DNA of 64,000 bases, taken from assembly GCA_012839355.1 (NCBI GenBank), contig DUNK01000015.1, positions 1 to 64,000 on the forward strand, given 5' to 3'. The notes below the pieces were generated by a model. That model worked only from the letters and a program-made list of their open reading frames with translations. It was not told where the DNA came from and made no database searches. Below, piece after piece: positions 17,833 through 27,801 of the stretch. The DNA comes from Acholeplasma sp. (lineage in GTDB: Bacteria > Bacillota_I > Bacilli_A > Acholeplasmatales > UBA5453). The translations under genes were made by a program, and so were the position numbers. Position 1 is the first letter of the stretch, and each line of letters opens with the position of its first letter.

Positions 17833-18309
17833 TTACTGTTTATTTTTTTCTGCTTGCAACTCTAGTCTAATTTCTTCGAAATAGCGTTTTAATTGTGTTT
17901 GATAGTCACATGGCCCACCGTCTAACGGTAAGTTTTTGCACATTACGTATTCACGAAGTCGTTTCGGTACGAATATTCTAATCTCTTCGTCGTTATAACC
18001 GACTTGCATTCTTTTATCATCAACAATAATCGGTCGTTTTAAGACACTCGGATTATCTAATATAAAATTCATTAACTCTTTGACAGTCATTTCATCTGGA
18101 TTTAAGTTTTCATCTTGATACACTTTTGAACGTGTTGAGATAATATCATCAAACCCATTTTCTGCATTTTTAAGCATCTTATAAATGTCTTCATAAGTTA
18201 TGCTGTTAGATAATAGATTCTTTTCTGTATATGGCAATCTATGATCTTCAAGCCATTTTTTCGCTTTTCGACAAGATGAACAACTAGGTGTTGTATAAAT
18301 AGTAATCAT
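17833..18309 (-). CDS. spx: Spx/ArsC-family transcriptional regulator
   Basis: Redox-responsive regulator that binds the RNA polymerase alpha subunit in Bacillus. The CSSC redox motif is at residues 10-13 within TPSCSSCRKAKKWL, followed by the thioredoxin-like fold with RPIIVD. The longer possible reading frame starts at 18375, but the ATG at 18309 has a strong GAAGGAGG site seven bases upstream and gives 158 residues; Bacillus Spx has 131. The extra C-terminal part has two more Cys. It is divergent from pepF, as the neighbouring genes are in Bacillus. Confidence 0.85.
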   Translation of the reverse strand: MITIYTTPSCSSCRKAKKWLEDHRLPYTEKNLLSNSITYEDIYKMLKNAENGFDDIISTRSKVYQDENLNPDEMTVKELMNFILDNPSVLKRPIIVDDKRMQVGYNDEEIRIFVPKRLREYVMCKNLPLDGGPCDYQTQLKRYFEEIRLELQAEKNKQ

Positions 18310-18366
18310 GTCAACGCCTCCTTCTTTGGCACAGATATTCTTCTGCAGCTTTTCTAGCCACATTAT

Positions 18367-18395
18367 ATTATACACATTTTAAATAAATAATACAA
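18367..18395 (-). promoter_or_regulatory. Promoter of spx
   Basis: On the minus strand TTGTAT (18390-18395), 17 bases, TATAAT (18367-18372). A second TATAAT overlaps it at 18362-18367. Confidence 0.55.
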
Positions 18396-18457
18396 TATGT
18401 TTTTAAATTTAATATATTTATACCTTAATTCTTTCTTTTATCTACATAGCTAGATAA

Positions 18458-18486
18458 TTGTTAATTGTTGTTAAATTTGTTATACT
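18458..18486 (+). promoter_or_regulatory. Promoter of pepF
   Basis: TTGTTA, 17 bases, TATACT, with an extended -10 TGT. Transcription would begin near 18493, which rules out the upstream ATG at 18465 as the pepF start. Confidence 0.6.
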
Positions 18487-18512
18487 TATTACATTATGAA
18501 GGGATGATGAAA

Positions 18513-20270
18513 ATGAATAAATGGAATTTAGATGGATTTTATACTAATGTTGAAGATTATGAAAAAGATTTAAAAGTCTTCGAACAAGAAATGGAAAAAA
18601 TCAAAGAATATCAAGGTAAACTTCACGAATATGAATCCTTTAAAAGTTATCATGTTTATGAAGAAGAGTTAGTAAAATTATTATATCGTTTAGCTGGCTA
18701 TGCAAACCTTTCTAATTCTTTAGATTTAAAAGACACAGAAAAAACTTCAAGAATGCGACAACTATCTTTAATTTTAAACAAGTATTCAAATTATAGTTCT
18801 TATGTTGCACCTGAACTTATTTCAATTGGCGAAGAAAAAGTTTTAGCTTTTTGTGAAAAAGATGAACTACTTAAACCTTATAAGTTTTCTTATGAAAAAC
18901 TATTTAGACGCCAACAACATATTTTATCTTCAGATGAAGAAAAGTTAATTAGCAATTATGGCCCTGTTACTTCTGTCGCTAGTCAGTTATATAACGCCTT
19001 ATCTTTAACTGATAGAGTTGATGAAGAAGTTACATTAACTGATGGTACAAAAGTAACTGTTAATACTTCTAACTGGAGAAGTTTAATTGCTAATGCGAAA
19101 GATGCTAAAGATCGTGCAACTATTTTTGAAGCGGCTTTCAAACGTTATAAAGATAATAAGGATGCTTTCGCAAGCACTTATAACTTAGTCTTACAATCAC
19201 TAGCTGCAAGTTATAAAAACAGAGGCTATAATAGTGCATTAGAAGCGAAACTCTTTAACGATAATATTCCTTTAGAAGTTTTTACAACTCTAAAAGATAC
19301 AGTTTATGAAAGCACAGAACCAATAAAAAGATATTTAAAGATTCGCAAAAAACATTTAGGTCTTGAAACATATAGAACATATGACCGTTTTTTAGATTTA
19401 ATTAGTACTGACAAAAAATATACATATGAAGAAGGTAAGGCTATGTTTTTCGAATCTATTAAAGACTTTGATGAAGAGTTTAGAGATGCTCAACATGAAG
19501 CTTTAAGAGATGGGTATGTTGATGTAGAACCTAAAGATGGTAAAAGAACCGGTGCTTTTTCAAGCAGTTTATATGGATTTCATCCTTACATTCTTTTAAA
19601 TCACGAAAAAACTTTAAGTGATGTTTTTACAATTGTTCACGAAGCAGGCCACAGCGCACACTCGATCTTATCAAATGCGAACCAACCTCTTGCGACTCAT
19701 AGCTATACTATCTTTGTTGCTGAGATCGCATCAACATTTAACGAAAGAGTTTTAGCAGATTATTTACTAAAGACTGCTAAGACTAAAGAAGAAAAAATCG
19801 CAATTATTGAAAGTGAAATTAATGGTATTATGTCAACGTTCTACCGTCAAACATTATTTGCGACATATGAGTATGAAGCAAACAAATTAGTTGAACAAGG
19901 TATCCCACTTAACGCAACTAATTTAAGTGGCATAATGATAGATCTATATAAACACTATTATGATATTGATATTAAAGAGGAAAATGGAAAAGAATATGTT
20001 TGGGCATATATCCCACACTTATTTAGAACACCATTTTATGTTTATCAATACGCTTCAAGTTATAGTGCTTCATTAAAGATTTATCAAGACATTAAAGATG
20101 GTAAAAAAGATGCAATGGAAAAATATCTTAATATGTTAAAATCTGGCGGCTCAGATTATCCGGTTAATCAAGCCAAAGCTGCTGGTGCTGACTTAACAGA
20201 TAAAACGACATTCACCTCTGTTGTTAGACGCTTTAATGAATTAATTGATCAACTTGAAAAGTTATTATAA
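18513..20270 (+). CDS. pepF: Oligoendopeptidase F (M3 metallopeptidase)
   Basis: Cytosolic zinc endopeptidase that cuts short peptides. The zinc motif HEAGHS near residue 395 and the downstream TIFVAEIASTFNE (third ligand Glu) identify family M3B. I start it at ATG 18513, which follows AAGGG by about nine bases and gives 585 residues; the ATG at 18465 lies inside the promoter. It may act on peptides imported by the Opp system at 52187-60275. Confidence 0.93.
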   Translation: MNKWNLDGFYTNVEDYEKDLKVFEQEMEKIKEYQGKLHEYESFKSYHVYEEELVKLLYRLAGYANLSNSLDLKDTEKTSRMRQLSLILNKYSNYSSYVAPELISIGEEKVLAFCEKDELLKPYKFSYEKLFRRQQHILSSDEEKLISNYGPVTSVASQLYNALSLTDRVDEEVTLTDGTKVTVNTSNWRSLIANAKDAKDRATIFEAAFKRYKDNKDAFASTYNLVLQSLAASYKNRGYNSALEAKLFNDNIPLEVFTTLKDTVYESTEPIKRYLKIRKKHLGLETYRTYDRFLDLISTDKKYTYEEGKAMFFESIKDFDEEFRDAQHEALRDGYVDVEPKDGKRTGAFSSSLYGFHPYILLNHEKTLSDVFTIVHEAGHSAHSILSNANQPLATHSYTIFVAEIASTFNERVLADYLLKTAKTKEEKIAIIESEINGIMSTFYRQTLFATYEYEANKLVEQGIPLNATNLSGIMIDLYKHYYDIDIKEENGKEYVWAYIPHLFRTPFYVYQYASSYSASLKIYQDIKDGKKDAMEKYLNMLKSGGSDYPVNQAKAAGADLTDKTTFTSVVRRFNELIDQLEKLL

Positions 20271-20275
20271 TCAAG

Positions 20276-20881
20276 ATGGAAAAACTAACAAAAAGCGACA
20301 AGAAAACAGATAAGTTTTTAAACATTAAAACAACCGGCACTAGAAACAATAAAGATAAGCATCATTTTCGTTATGAAGCTACACCCTATAGCGACTTATA
20401 TTTACTCTTTCAAAAAGTAACATTAAATGAGTCTGATCACTTCGTTGATTTTGGTTCGGGAAGAGGACGTGTTTGTTTTTATGTGCACCATTTATTTAAC
20501 TGTTATACTTATGGAATTGAAATCAATTTATCAACTTATCATGAGGCGCTTTTAAACTTAGAAAGTTATAGTGTAAAACATGATAGCAATGATAAAATCC
20601 AATTCTTAATGGAGTATGCAGAAAATTATGAAATAAAAGAATTCCAAAATGTGTTTTTCTTCTTTAATCCCTTTACAGTTCAAATCTTTAAAAAGGTAAT
20701 TTATAACATTATTGAATCAGTCAATAAACATCCTAGAGAAATAACAATCATTCTAACTTATCCTATCCTTGATTATGTTAGTTTTATACTCCAAGAAACA
20801 GACTTTGTTGTCGTTGATTATATTGAGTTTAACCATATCAATAAAGATAGAAATAAATTTATAATTTTACAGAACCTATAA
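20276..20881 (+). CDS. Class I SAM-dependent methyltransferase, unknown substrate
   Basis: 201 residues. The SAM-binding motif I is VDFGSGRGRVCFYV around residues 59-72, followed by an acidic residue in YGIEIN at the end of strand 2 and an FFFNPF segment in the position of the family's (D/N)PP(F/Y)-like motif IV. No target-recognition domain is visible. It starts five bases after the pepF stop with only a weak ribosome site, so it is probably co-transcribed and translationally coupled. It could modify a protein, an RNA or a small molecule. Confidence 0.75.
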   Translation: MEKLTKSDKKTDKFLNIKTTGTRNNKDKHHFRYEATPYSDLYLLFQKVTLNESDHFVDFGSGRGRVCFYVHHLFNCYTYGIEINLSTYHEALLNLESYSVKHDSNDKIQFLMEYAENYEIKEFQNVFFFFNPFTVQIFKKVIYNIIESVNKHPREITIILTYPILDYVSFILQETDFVVVDYIEFNHINKDRNKFIILQNL

Positions 20882-20885
20882 AAAG

Positions 20886-20917
20886 AAAAAAGATGATTTT
20901 CGCAATCATCTTTTTTT
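20886..20917. terminator. Bidirectional terminator
   Basis: AAAAAGATGATT pairs with AATCATCTTTTT around TTCGC, flanked by an A-run and a T-run. It serves the methyltransferase gene on the plus strand and the lipoprotein operon on the minus strand. Confidence 0.8.
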
Positions 20918-20931
20918 ATCTTTAATTTTAA

Positions 20932-22029
20932 TTATCGAATATAATATCTAACTACATCTTCTAATTCTACTTCACCTTCAACAAATTTATAGATATTTGA
21001 ATTAGCTACATTATATCCTAAACTAAATCCTTTAGTTCCAGTAACTTTAAATAGTTCGTTAAGTCCTGTAATGTTTTGGCCAAAACTATAAATTGCTTTT
21101 AACTTTCCTTGGTCGTTCGTATAGGCAAATAAACCTTCTTGAACTTGTTGAACTACTACTTCGCCTGTTACTTCTAACTCTAATTCCATACTTGCTAAAA
21201 CTCCTTCACCGTACGAATAGAATGTATAAACATCTTCTTCACCAACTGTTTCTTTTAAAGCGTAGATTATAATAGTTGGATGTGTTTCTTGTGGAAGATC
21301 AGAGTTTAGTGTAACTTTTATTCTTTCTCTCTGGCCTTCAATACGTACAATAATGTAAAATGAACCTGTTAAGAATAATGTATTAAAGTCAAAGTCACTT
21401 AACATTTCTCTTGAGAGAGGAATTTCTACAACTGATTCATCATTATATGTAACCTCTGCAACAATATTTTCAAGTCTAAAATTATCTAAATCAAATGTTA
21501 AATCCCTGCCACCTTTAAAGTTAACTGCTTCTGCTTCAATAGCATTCCAATGTGCTAATAACTGAATATCTGCTGTAATTAAAGTATCAAAATCATATAA
21601 TGAATTACCTAAATACCAACCAGCAAATATATAGCCTTCTCTTTCTGGGTCTGCTGGTCTTTCTAACTTTGCGCCTTCATAAACTGTTTTAGTTTCAAGT
21701 ATATTATCATAACCATAGTCTATTATAGCAGCGTATTCTGTGCTCGCTTCCCATTGTGCAACAAGAGTGATATTAGTTTTTACTTCAGTACTAAAACTAA
21801 AACTTTCTCCATCTAAATACCAACCAACAAACTTATAACCTTCTCTCGTTGGGTTATTAGGTAAAGTTATTAAACTTTTATAATCTATTGTTTGCGCAGC
21901 GATGGTTTCATTTCCGCCATTTACATCAAATGTAACTGTAACGCTTTTAGGTGTTTTATCGCCAAAACATGATACTAAGCCAAAACTAACGAACAATAAT
22001 GTTAATAATATAAATATTTTTCTTTTCAT
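20932..22029 (-). CDS. Surface lipoprotein with two InlB-type repeats
   Basis: 365 residues. A lipoprotein signal peptide ends in LVSC (lipid Cys at residue 21). Two Listeria-Bacteroides (InlB B-type) repeats follow at about 31-95 and 96-165, each with the TREGYKFVGWYLDG type core. The rest, about 170-365, is beta-rich and unrecognised. Ten bases separate it from the phosphatase-like gene upstream, so the two probably form an operon. Function unknown; a cell-surface binding or adhesion role is inference from the repeats. Confidence 0.8.
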   Translation of the reverse strand: MKRKIFILLTLLFVSFGLVSCFGDKTPKSVTVTFDVNGGNETIAAQTIDYKSLITLPNNPTREGYKFVGWYLDGESFSFSTEVKTNITLVAQWEASTEYAAIIDYGYDNILETKTVYEGAKLERPADPEREGYIFAGWYLGNSLYDFDTLITADIQLLAHWNAIEAEAVNFKGGRDLTFDLDNFRLENIVAEVTYNDESVVEIPLSREMLSDFDFNTLFLTGSFYIIVRIEGQRERIKVTLNSDLPQETHPTIIIYALKETVGEEDVYTFYSYGEGVLASMELELEVTGEVVVQQVQEGLFAYTNDQGKLKAIYSFGQNITGLNELFKVTGTKGFSLGYNVANSNIYKFVEGEVELEDVVRYYIR

Positions 22030-22039
22030 CGTCTTTCAC

Positions 22040-24197
22040 CTATCTTAATATAATCGGTCTGACTTCTAAATCAGCACTAACATTATTTAAGTTTTTATCC
22101 CAACCAATGAAGATGATATCACCTTCTAATACATAATCAGGTGGGATAACATCACTTCCCCTAACAACTTCTATTGTTTCCATTAATGTTCCTGTTTCGT
22201 CATAAAACTTAACCGTATATGTTTCTTTAGTAAGTATATCGCTATTACCATTTGCATATAAATGTACATATGTTAAATCGATGATTGTTATTTCACCATC
22301 ATTGTCAATATCCAACATTGCTTTTTGTCGTGCGTTTAAAATAAGATCTCCGTTTAAATACGCAAGAATTATTATCGCATCACCTTCATTAACTAATCCA
22401 TCAAAGTTACCATCAGCCATTTCATTATATCTAACATTGTAATAAGCATTCGTACTAGTAAGTGATGATTTAATTGTAAATACTGAATCTAAATCGTATC
22501 TTTCTATTACTAAACTTTTTTCATTAACGCCTACTTCACCAACAAGAACATCTTCATTAAAGACATATAGATTAAAATCTTTTACACCATTATATTCCCA
22601 AGATAATTCTAAATCTATTCCTCTTAAATCTACTCTTACATTTTCTAAACAATAGTAACTATCGTCAGATGCTAAAGCTGTCTCGCCTGTCGTTCCATCC
22701 ATAAACTTAACTACAGCCTTTAAGTTATTTAGATCTGGTTGTGTTAGTTTGTATGATGTATCTTTTAATTGGTAAAAATAGTTTGTTCCTACTAAATCAT
22801 CATTATTATAATATTCAATTCTTTCAACAAACTTAATTCCTTCAGCAGGCGCATAAATTACTTTATCATCATTAACGCTATATGTTTCAAATGAATTTAA
22901 AAATGCCTCTTTATCAAACTCATAATTTGCATATCTAGATGTGAATGAACTTTCTGCTATAACATTAGAATTATTATCTATGAGTTGATGTGAAATACCT
23001 TCAGGTGTAACATCCATTATGATAGCTCCGATTGTTTTTGTACCTTGACTCCACATTTCTTCAATGATGTGTCCATTATACTGAATATCACCATGTTGAA
23101 CTCCTCTTTCACCATCACTTGAAGGTGCTTGCATATAAACTGTTCCTTGATTCGTTCCAGTTGAAGCATCATTATAAATTCTACCTTTAGTTCTTAAATA
23201 AACGTGGTTGTTCCCAGCCATCGCTAAGTCAACATTATTTTCATCAAAAAATGTTCTCCAGTCAGTATACTGAGCACTTGTTTTTCCTGTTCTACCATCA
23301 AACCACTGATAGTGCATTGCCACAAAGATGTATTGTGATGGGTTTTGTTCAATAACTTCTTTTGTCCATGCTTTCGCTTTAGCAAGTCCTGTCTCCTTAT
23401 TGCCGTGCCCATAATTAATATCTTCATTATTTAATACTATAAATAGAGCTGGTCCATATTTAAAGTAATATGACGCTCCTTCTTGTCCAGCATAGCCATT
23501 TTGCGGATGGCGATGCGTTTTTTTGAAAAACTCATCTGTGTTTGGATAATCTTTTCTAGTAGGTTTATAGATAACATGCATAACATCATGGTTTCCTACC
23601 GTTGTCGCAAATAGATGTGTCTTATAATATGGCTTATTATAAACATATAATTGTGCATCATGATCTGAACCATAAGCCAAATCATCACCAGTAGAGAAGA
23701 TAAAATCAATCCCTGGTTCTTTAGCTAAACACTTACTAACTACAGATGCATGAGAGTCTGTTCTAGCAGGTAGCGGTCCATAAGCATGCCAGTCACTCAC
23801 CCATAAAAACTTAAATGAGTCTCCACCGGCAGTTTTAAAATAATACGTTTCACTCATAACATCTTGACCAACTTGATACATATACTCCGTACCTGGCTCA
23901 AGGTCTTTTAATTCAACATAGTAATGATAAAAAATTATCTATGTCTGTATAAAGTGTAACTAACTCTTTTTCTCCCATAACTGATTTAGCTTTTTGCCAA
24001 TTAGTATCAGTCTTTTTCGTGTATTTTACTTTCCCATATGCTTTTGAAGCATCCATTATCCAAGAAATATTAATCATACTTGAAGCATCTTCTCCTGGAT
24101 TAGCAGTAATAACTCTAGATTCGGCTGCCGCTTCAGTTCTTACTGGCATAATGAAAAGTCCTAACACTAACATCAATCCAATAAATATTTTTTTCAT
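22040..24197 (-). pseudogene. Purple-acid-phosphatase-like secreted protein with dockerin, frameshifted
   Basis: Two adjacent frames (24197-23913 and 23881-22040) form one 718-residue protein if one base is removed from an A6 tract at 23929-23934. Restored order: signal peptide (1-24), Fn3-like domain (about 28-125, ending FYHYYVELKDLEPGTEY), metallophosphoesterase (about 130-350, with SDWHAY, GDDLAYG, GNHD, MHYQW and GNNHVY), linker, type I dockerin with two calcium-loop repeats (about 595-648: DGNFDGLVNEGD and DIDNDGEITIID) and an InlB-like C-terminal repeat. The usual GHxH metal motif reads GNNH. The break could be a true mutation, slippage-based phase variation or a sequence error. It precedes the lipoprotein gene by ten bases. 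Confidence 0.75.
23929..23934. other. A6 homopolymer at the frameshift point
   Basis: Six A residues on the plus strand (T6 in the coding strand). Removing one rejoins the signal peptide and Fn3 part with the phosphoesterase part without any other change, and the joined residues match the expected Fn3 consensus. Confidence 0.7.
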
Positions 24198-24305
24198 ATA
24201 TTAGATTTGCCTCCTTTATTATTTATAATTACATTATAACCTATCTTACATGAATTTTACCATTTTAAACATTTTTATCTTTTTTAAAAAAATATGAGAT
24301 TTTGA

Positions 24306-24334
24306 TTGACAAACAAATAATTAAATATTACAAT
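24306..24334 (+). promoter_or_regulatory. Promoter of the trpS T-box transcript
   Basis: TTGACA (24306-24311), 17-base spacer, TACAAT (24329-24334). Close to the SigA consensus. Confidence 0.75.
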
Positions 24335-24341
24335 AAAGTAT

Positions 24342-24535
24342 ACGTTGATGAAAGAATAGTAGCAGTTAACACTTTCGTATTACAGAGACTTGGGAGAGGT
24401 GAGAGCCTAAGATATGAAAAAATTGTGAATGGACTTTCGGAGTATAAACACTGAATGAGAGCCAGCTGATGGGCTGGAACTAAGGTGGCACCGCGAGAAA
24501 TTCGTCCTTAGATTTTTTGTCTAAGGATTTTTTGT
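24342..24535 (+). ncRNA. T-box riboswitch controlling trpS
   Basis: Transcribed leader with the hallmark T-box bulge sequence AAGGTGGCACCGCG at 24482-24495, whose free residues bind the uncharged tRNA acceptor end. Upstream is a stem I region with GA-rich bulges and a likely specifier loop GAATGGAC; its TGG at 24430-24432 is the tryptophan codon, matching the downstream gene. The leader ends in an intrinsic terminator. Uncharged tRNA-Trp would stabilise the antiterminator and switch trpS on. The specifier call rests on reading the loop by eye. Confidence 0.92.
24506..24534 (+). terminator. Regulatory terminator of the T-box leader
   Basis: CCTTAGA pairs with TCTAAGG around TTTTTTG and is followed by ATTTTTTG. 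The 5' arm overlaps the sequence that would pair in the antiterminator with the T-box bulge region. Confidence 0.85.
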
Positions 24536-24564
24536 TTATATAGGAAATATTTGAGGTGGATTAA

Positions 24565-25557
24565 ATGAGATTAGTATCAGGCATTCAGCCAACTGGCTTA
24601 TTAACTTTAGGTAATTATTTAGGAGCTATTAAACAGTTTGTTGAATTACAAGATGAATTAAAAGATTATGAGTTTTTCATCTTCATTGCTGATTTACATA
24701 GTTTAACTGTTTACAATGAACCAGCAGAATTAAGAAAAAATGTTAAAACATTAGCCGCACTTTATATCGCTTGTGGACTAGACCCAAAAAGAGTTAATCT
24801 TTTCGTGCAATCAGAAGTGCAAGAACATAGTCAGTTAGGTTTTATTATGGAAACTGTTGCGTATGTTCCAGAATTAGAAAGAATGACTCAATACAAAGAT
24901 AAGGCTCGCGCTCAAAAAACAGGCATTAGATCAGCATTATTAACTTATCCTGCATTAATGGCTGCGGACATCTTATTATATGATGCGAATATCGTTCCAA
25001 TTGGCGATGACCAAACACAACACTTAGAACTAACAAGAACGTTAGCAGAAAGATTTAATAGTCTCTATGGTGAAACATTTGTAGTACCTAAAGCTTACTA
25101 CTCAAAAACAGCCAAAAGAGTTATGAGTCTTCAGGATCCATCTAAAAAGATGAGCAAAAGCGATGACAACGCAAAAAGTTCAATTTACTTGTTAGATGAT
25201 ATCAATGCTGCTAAAAATAAAATTAGAAGCGCTGTAACAGACTCTGCCACAAAGATTAAGTATGATTTAAAAAACAAACCAGGAATATCTAACTTGCTTG
25301 AAATTTATTCTGGTTTAACTAATAAACCTATTAAAGAGATTGAAGAACAGTATAAAGATTCAACTTACAAAGTGTTTAAAGAAGATCTTGCGAATATCGT
25401 TGGTGATGTTCTTTCTGTTATTCAAGAAAAATATAAAGTTCTCTATAACTCAAAAGAGTTAAAAGAAATCTTAGATGCTGGCGCTAATAGAGCCAGAGAA
25501 ATTGCCCAAAGAAAAATATCTAGAGTTTATCACCGTTTAGGTGTTTTACGCAAATAA
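24565..25557 (+). CDS. trpS: Tryptophanyl-tRNA synthetase
   Basis: Class Ic aminoacyl-tRNA synthetase charging tRNA-Trp. The N-terminal SGIQPTGLLTLGNYLGA holds the HIGH-equivalent TLGN, GDDQTQHLELTR is the conserved substrate segment and KKMSKS is the second signature loop. 330 residues is typical. Preceded by GAGGTGG and by the T-box leader, so expression follows tRNA-Trp charging. Confidence 0.97.
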   Translation: MRLVSGIQPTGLLTLGNYLGAIKQFVELQDELKDYEFFIFIADLHSLTVYNEPAELRKNVKTLAALYIACGLDPKRVNLFVQSEVQEHSQLGFIMETVAYVPELERMTQYKDKARAQKTGIRSALLTYPALMAADILLYDANIVPIGDDQTQHLELTRTLAERFNSLYGETFVVPKAYYSKTAKRVMSLQDPSKKMSKSDDNAKSSIYLLDDINAAKNKIRSAVTDSATKIKYDLKNKPGISNLLEIYSGLTNKPIKEIEEQYKDSTYKVFKEDLANIVGDVLSVIQEKYKVLYNSKELKEILDAGANRAREIAQRKISRVYHRLGVLRK

Positions 25558-25582
25558 AAACTTTCCTCACTCTTTCTCAGTA

Positions 25583-25617
25583 AAAAAACAATCTTAACTC
25601 CGAGATTGTTTTTTTTT
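25583..25617. terminator. Bidirectional terminator between trpS and dgkB
   Basis: AAAAACAATCT pairs with AGATTGTTTTT, with a long T-run on both strands, between two convergent genes. Confidence 0.8.
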
Positions 25618-25622
25618 CTTTA

Positions 25623-26471
25623 CTATCTATATATGTGTAGTTTTCTTCTTGGATATTCTGTCTCACCATCATACTGAACATATTTGTCAGTTTCTGAATT
25701 GATTTTTATTTCTTTTCCTTCGTAGTGCTTAACGAATCGTTTTATTCTTAAGTGCCAACCTAGATAGATTAACGGGAAGACAAGTAATAGTAAAAGTCTT
25801 GGCATGCCATGAACAACAATTATTTCTAATTTATCATCAAGTCTAACTGACTTTGGTGAGATTTTCATCCCTTTTCCTAAATAAGCGCTATTTGCGACAA
25901 CTGTTAACCATACTTTCTTAAATTGTTTTTCTTCTCCATCAATTGTAATGGTTAAGTCTTCTGGTTTATATTTTGTAAAACCACGATATGTTGATTTAAA
26001 ATAACTCCATCGCCCTTTTGAGTTTTCAAGAGTATTAACTAAATAGGCAATATAAGCATCCACTCCAATACCAACAGAATTTATGAAATATCTTCTTTGG
26101 TTGTTGTTTTCTTCTGCCAAATCATACGGTATATCACAAATATAATCATTAATTCTCACTAATTTTTCTTTGCTTTTTAAACTTCTTACAAAATCATTGC
26201 CCGTCCCAGCACTCATCGCATAAACATCATTTTTAACTTCATAATCAATTAAAGTGTTCGCTAAATGATGAAGCGTGCCATCTCCGCCTATTACAAGAAT
26301 CTTAGTAGCTGGATTTAATTTATTAATAAACTCTTTAACATCAACGATATCAAGGAAAGAACCTACAGTTACTGTATTACCTTTTTTCTGTAGTTTCTTT
26401 TTAATTTTATTGATTTTCTTTTTGTTGCCGCCACTTTTACTTAAGGGATTGTAAAGGATTATGTAATCCAT
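25623..26471 (-). CDS. dgkB: Diacylglycerol/lipid kinase (DgkB/YegS family)
   Basis: Soluble lipid kinase of 282 residues that returns diacylglycerol to phosphatidic acid, feeding cdsA. The nucleotide-binding GGDGTLHHLANTLID near residue 65, the SAGTGNDFVRSL segment, and the C-terminal beta-sandwich with YVQYDGE mark the DAGK catalytic family. Other members of the family phosphorylate different lipids, so the substrate is likely rather than certain. It is eight bases after tyrS and probably co-transcribed. Confidence 0.87.
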   Translation of the reverse strand: MDYIILYNPLSKSGGNKKKINKIKKKLQKKGNTVTVGSFLDIVDVKEFINKLNPATKILVIGGDGTLHHLANTLIDYEVKNDVYAMSAGTGNDFVRSLKSKEKLVRINDYICDIPYDLAEENNNQRRYFINSVGIGVDAYIAYLVNTLENSKGRWSYFKSTYRGFTKYKPEDLTITIDGEEKQFKKVWLTVVANSAYLGKGMKISPKSVRLDDKLEIIVVHGMPRLLLLLVFPLIYLGWHLRIKRFVKHYEGKEIKINSETDKYVQYDGETEYPRRKLHIYR

Positions 26472-26479
26472 TTTTTCAC

Positions 26480-27721
26480 CTACTTAAACTTAATTAAACT
26501 ATATCTTTTTCTTCCTCGTCTTAAAATGACATATTTTCCATAATAAGCGATATCTTTTTTTACAACATGTTGAAAATCATCAACCTTTTCATCATTAACA
26601 AAGATTGCACCACTCTTAACAAAGTTTCTCGCTTCAGTATTGCTTTTCGCTAGACTAGTTTCTCTTAACGCATCTAAAACACCAATCTCATCTGCTGTTT
26701 CAAATGTATCTAAACTTCTACCAACCATCTTAAACTCTTCTAAAGTTAAATAAGTAAATGAACCAGAAAATAAAGAGTTAGTAACATTTAAAGCAGCTGC
26801 GAGTGCTGTTTCTCCATGAACCAATTTTGTTACTTCGCTTGCTAATATTTTTTGTGCATGTCTTAACTCTGGCTGTTCTAAATGTGTCTTAATAATACCA
26901 TCTATCTCATCTTTTTCCAGTAGCGTTAACATCTTAAGAAATGTTTCTACATCATCATCAGCAGTGTTTAAAAAGAATTGATAAAGTTCGTATGGAGTAG
27001 TTAAGTTCTCATCCAGCCAAATCGCACCTCTTTCACTTTTCCCAAACTTTGTCCCATCGCTTTTCAAGAGTAGTGGAGAACTCATACCAACCGCTTCATG
27101 ATTAACATCAAATGTCTTTCTAATTAACTCTAAACCTGATGTGATATTACCCCATTGATCAGAACCACCAAACTGGATTTTCACATCCATATTTTCATAC
27201 ATATGTAACCAGTCCATTGACTGTAAAATCATATAAGAAAACTCTGTATATGAAATCCCTGTTTCTAATCTCGCTTGAACAGTTTCTTTAGCTAACATAT
27301 AGTTTACATTAAAATGTTTGCCGTAGTCTCTTAAAAAAGTAATTAAATCTATTTTACCTAACCAATCATAGTTATTAACATATATAGCATTTGGTAAAAA
27401 TCTTTTAATTTGATTTTTAATTTTTTCTGCATTGTGAAGTGAATCTTCTAACGCTAATAATTTTCTTTCTGCCGTTGCGCGTGGATCGCCAATTAAACCT
27501 GTTGCACCGCCAATTAAGACGACAGGAGTATGTCCGTGTTTTTCAAGATACATCATTCTAACTATTTGAACTAAGTGTCCAATAGTTAAAGATTCACCAG
27601 TTGGATCATAACCGATATAAAACTTTACTGGTTTTTTATCATCAATAAGCTTCTTCGCTTTATCAGCATCAGAAACATCTTTAATCATTCCACGCCACAT
27701 TAACTTTTCATACAAACTCAT
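26480..27721 (-). CDS. tyrS: Tyrosyl-tRNA synthetase
   Basis: Class Ic synthetase of 413 residues. The HIGH equivalent is in [12 protein letters not shown], the tyrosine pocket includes [14 protein letters not shown], the second signature is KFGKS and an S4-type RNA-binding domain occupies the last 70 residues. No T-box is seen in the 80 bases upstream. It lies between ccpA and dgkB; tyrS and ccpA also lie close together in Bacillus. Confidence 0.96.
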   Translation of the reverse strand: MSLYEKLMWRGMIKDVSDADKAKKLIDDKKPVKFYIGYDPTGESLTIGHLVQIVRMMYLEKHGHTPVVLIGGATGLIGDPRATAERKLLALEDSLHNAEKIKNQIKRFLPNAIYVNNYDWLGKIDLITFLRDYGKHFNVNYMLAKETVQARLETGISYTEFSYMILQSMDWLHMYENMDVKIQFGGSDQWGNITSGLELIRKTFDVNHEAVGMSSPLLLKSDGTKFGKSERGAIWLDENLTTPYELYQFFLNTADDDVETFLKMLTLLEKDEIDGIIKTHLEQPELRHAQKILASEVTKLVHGETALAAALNVTNSLFSGSFTYLTLEEFKMVGRSLDTFETADEIGVLDALRETSLAKSNTEARNFVKSGAIFVNDEKVDDFQHVVKKDIAYYGKYVILRRGRKRYSLIKFK

Positions 27722-27743
27722 ATTTACCTTCTTCTTTCGTTAA

Positions 27744-27769
27744 AATCCCTTAGCCTCAACTAAGGGATT
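27744..27769 (-). terminator. Hairpin between ccpA and tyrS
   Basis: AATCCCTTAG and CTAAGGGATT form a 10-bp stem. On the minus strand only a short TTTT follows, so it may terminate part of ccpA transcription and let the rest enter tyrS. Confidence 0.5.
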
Positions 27770-27801
27770 CTAATTTATACCTTATTATTTTATTTTAAAA
27801 A

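Noticed and set aside
18465-18512. Upstream start for pepF
   Set aside because: The ATG at 18465 lies inside the -35/-10 spacer of a good promoter, so it would not be on the transcript.
23224-23427. Second minus-strand frame within the phosphatase gene
   Set aside because: Shadow of the real frame; no ribosome site or motif.
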